From NCBI GenBank assembly GCA_030688705.1, contig JAUYJH010000059.1, forward strand, positions 1 through 14,806: a DNA stretch of 14,806 nucleotides. Direction: 5' to 3'. Made by a program: the position numbers and the translations under genes. How positions within the stretch are numbered: position 1 is the first letter of the stretch; every line of letters starts with the position of its first letter. Below the pieces are notes generated by a model, which ran no database searches, was not told the DNA's origin, and saw only the letters and a list, made by a program, of their open reading frames with translations. Source of the stretch: Deltaproteobacteria bacterium (lineage in GTDB: Bacteria; UBA10199; SPLOWO2-01-44-7). Below, in pieces: positions 13,426 through 14,806 of the stretch.

Positions 13426-14100
13426 ATGCGAGAGGAAATTTTAACGCTCGATGAAATTCAGGATCATATTCTGGTTCGGGCCTGGCTCGACCAAGAGACC
13501 GGACGTCCGGAACCCGATCATTGCCTTTCCAAAGTTTCTGCTGAAATTCGGACTGAAGCAACAAAACTTTTGACCCAAAAAGGACACGTCGCCGCCAATA
13601 ACGGTCATGTTTCTTTATCTGCAGAGGGCGAAGATCAAGCGCGCCAATTGATTCGCCGGCACCGTTTGGCCGAACGGCTTTTTGCCGTGGTCTTTAATCT
13701 TTCCGAAGAGGCGGTCCACGCGCAGGCTTGCCGCATGGAACATGAAAGCGTTTTGACGCCCGAAGCCGTCGAAGGGATCTGTTCCTTTTTAGGCCATCCC
13801 CCCACATGCCCGCATGGAAGACCGATTCCTCCGGGAGAATGCTGCAAATTGTTTGTCAATCAGGTGCAACCGCTGGTGATGCCCTTGAGCATCGGGGAGG
13901 TCGGAAAAGATTACCGGATTATTTTCATGGCCCCAAAATATCATTCCTTGTTGGAGCGCCTTTCCGGTCTTGGTGTTGCGCCGGGTGCGAGTTTGCGCCT
14001 TTCTCAAAAACGGCCTTCGTATGTTTTGAAGGTCGAAGAAACCGAAGTGGCCCTCGACGCCGAAATCGCCGGCGGCATTTATGTGGTTTGTCTGCAATGA
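13426..14100 (+). CDS. Metal-dependent transcriptional regulator, DtxR/IdeR type with C-terminal FeoA/SH3 domain
   Basis: The 224-residue protein has the three-domain DtxR build: winged helix (about 5-70), metal/dimer domain (71-140) and FeoA/SH3-like domain (150-224). The metal residues align without gaps with DtxR: His79 and Glu83 (RRHRLAERL), His98, Cys102, Glu105 and His106 (VHAQACRMEH). DtxR Met10 is replaced by an acidic segment (Asp9/Glu10). The winged-helix region matches poorly, so DNA specificity may differ. A CPHGRPIPPGECC segment (128-140) adds three cysteines. Start 13426 has an AGGCGG ribosome site, one base after the previous stop; ATG 13399 lies in the repeat. The probable role is Fe(II)-sensing repression of the feo operon. 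Confidence 0.92.
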   Translation: MREEILTLDEIQDHILVRAWLDQETGRPEPDHCLSKVSAEIRTEATKLLTQKGHVAANNGHVSLSAEGEDQARQLIRRHRLAERLFAVVFNLSEEAVHAQACRMEHESVLTPEAVEGICSFLGHPPTCPHGRPIPPGECCKLFVNQVQPLVMPLSIGEVGKDYRIIFMAPKYHSLLERLSGLGVAPGASLRLSQKRPSYVLKVEETEVALDAEIAGGIYVVCLQ

Positions 14101-14104
14101 AAAA

Positions 14105-14133
14105 TGTCATATAGTGCCAGGCACTATATGACA
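14105..14133. repeat. Perfect 29-bp palindrome at the hutU start
   Basis: TGTCATATAGTGCC (14105-14118) and GGCACTATATGACA (14120-14133) are exact reverse complements around a single A. It starts five bases after the regulator stop and contains ATG 14128 of hutU near its right end. TATAGT (14110-14115) inside it looks like a -10, with a weak TTGTCT 16 bp upstream. It could be an operator, a bidirectional terminator or another repeat of the GTCAT-ended type; the sequence alone does not decide. Confidence 0.85.
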
Positions 14134-14806
14134 GATTTTATTCGAGCACCTCGCGGTAATCAAATTTCATGCAAGGGCTGGGTTCAGGAAGCGGCGCTTC
14201 GGATGTTGATGAACAATCTCGATCCGGAGGTTGCGGAACGCCCCGAAGATTTGGTTGTTTACGGCGGCCGCGGAAAGGCGGCGCGCAACTGGGATTGTTA
14301 TCATCAAATCGTTGCCTCTCTTAAAAAACTTTCCAATGAAGAAACGCTGTTGGTCCAATCGGGAAAACCGGTCGGTGTGATCGATACCCATCCCGATGCG
14401 CCGCGGGTTTTGATCGCCAATTCCAATTTAGTCGGGCATTGGGCCAACTGGGATACTTTTCATGAACTCGAGCGAAAGGGGCTCATGATGTATGGCCAGA
14501 TGACTGCCGGCTCCTGGATTTATATCGGCACGCAGGGGATTTTGCAGGGGACCTATGAAACCTTTGCCGCCGCCGGCAATAAGCACTTCAAGGGAAACTT
14601 GAAGGGTAAATGGATTTTATCAGCCGGCCTAGGGGGGATGGGGGGTGCTCAACCGCTGGCCTCCACCATGAATGGGGCCTGTTTTCTGGGGGTGGAAGTC
14701 GATCCCGAAAGAATCAAAAAACGCCTCAACACCGGTTATTTGGATAAGGCCGCGGATACTTTAGAAGAGGCGTTGTGGTTGATTCAAGATGCCATCAAAA
14801 ATGGAG
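14128..14806 (+). CDS. hutU: Urocanate hydratase, N-terminal part (3' end outside window)
   Basis: HutU adds water to urocanate, the second step of histidine degradation, using tightly bound NAD+ as electrophile. The visible 226 residues match the family closely: LRMLMNNLDPEVAERPEDLVVYGG in the N-terminal region, GKAARNW (49-55), LLVQSGKPVG (74-83), LMMYGQMTAGSWIYIG (119-134) and the NAD-binding GLGGMGGAQP (167-176). The usual length is about 550, so some 40% is present; the catalytic Cys lies outside. An alternative in-frame ATG at 14104 would add MSYSARHY, read through the palindrome. No ribosome site is visible for either start. Regulation could involve the palindrome. Confidence 0.93.
   Translation, partial: MTDFIRAPRGNQISCKGWVQEAALRMLMNNLDPEVAERPEDLVVYGGRGKAARNWDCYHQIVASLKKLSNEETLLVQSGKPVGVIDTHPDAPRVLIANSNLVGHWANWDTFHELERKGLMMYGQMTAGSWIYIGTQGILQGTYETFAAAGNKHFKGNLKGKWILSAGLGGMGGAQPLASTMNGACFLGVEVDPERIKKRLNTGYLDKAADTLEEALWLIQDAIKNG

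Noticed and set aside
13426..14100. DtxR-FeoA arrangement as a novel gene fusion
   Set aside because: Three-domain DtxR/IdeR proteins normally carry an SH3/FeoA-like C-terminal domain and have nearly this length.
14098..14127. hutU start at ATG 14104
   Set aside because: Not excluded. ATG 14128 was preferred because MTD is a common HutU beginning, but the longer form has a family-like length too.

Overview
The window is a bacterial chromosome segment with every gene on the + strand. It opens in the last 43 codons of rplX and runs through the canonical spc and alpha ribosomal operons: rplE, rpsN, rpsH, rplF, rplR, rpsE, rpmD, rplO, secY, adk, map, infA, rpmJ, rpsM, rpsK, rpsD, rpoA, rplQ. The genes are tightly packed, many with ATGA-type overlaps. 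Only two internal gaps exceed 50 bp (rpsM-rpsK and rpsD-rpoA), and both are filled by short iterated words. The zinc (Cys-containing) forms of L24, S14, L36, S4 and adenylate kinase are all present. The membrane lipoprotein protease, TlpA-type thioredoxin and repeat style suggest a Gram-negative, uncultured deltaproteobacterium-like lineage. That assignment is a low-confidence inference because no rRNA is present.

Two envelope genes follow rplQ without a break: a membrane-anchored TlpA/ResA-like thioredoxin that overlaps rplQ by one base, and an M48 metalloprotease lipoprotein. The 5' end of the protease gene coincides with a two-part palindromic repeat (10172-10270). The repeat is open in the protease frame and seems to supply its start codon and part of its lipoprotein signal peptide.

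A ferrous-iron module begins at 11111. It has a consensus-like promoter whose -10 lies inside a TTAG/CTAA palindrome, then feoB with a GTG start only a few bases beyond the expected transcription start, then a small Cys-rich protein, then a three-domain DtxR/IdeR-type regulator with a FeoA/SH3 C-terminal domain. The simplest reading is an autoregulated iron-uptake operon. A second copy of the 52-bp repeat, inverted relative to the first, encodes the C-terminus of the Cys-rich protein. The two copies differ at six positions, four of which form two compensatory base-pair changes.

The window ends inside hutU (urocanate hydratase, histidine degradation). Its start codon lies in a perfect 29-bp palindrome just after the regulator gene. 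The most interesting signal is recurrent: palindromic elements ending in GTCAT/ATGAC sit at gene boundaries and contribute start codons and coding sequence. No intergenic stretch exceeds 300 bp, and no tRNA, rRNA, CRISPR array or transposase gene was seen.
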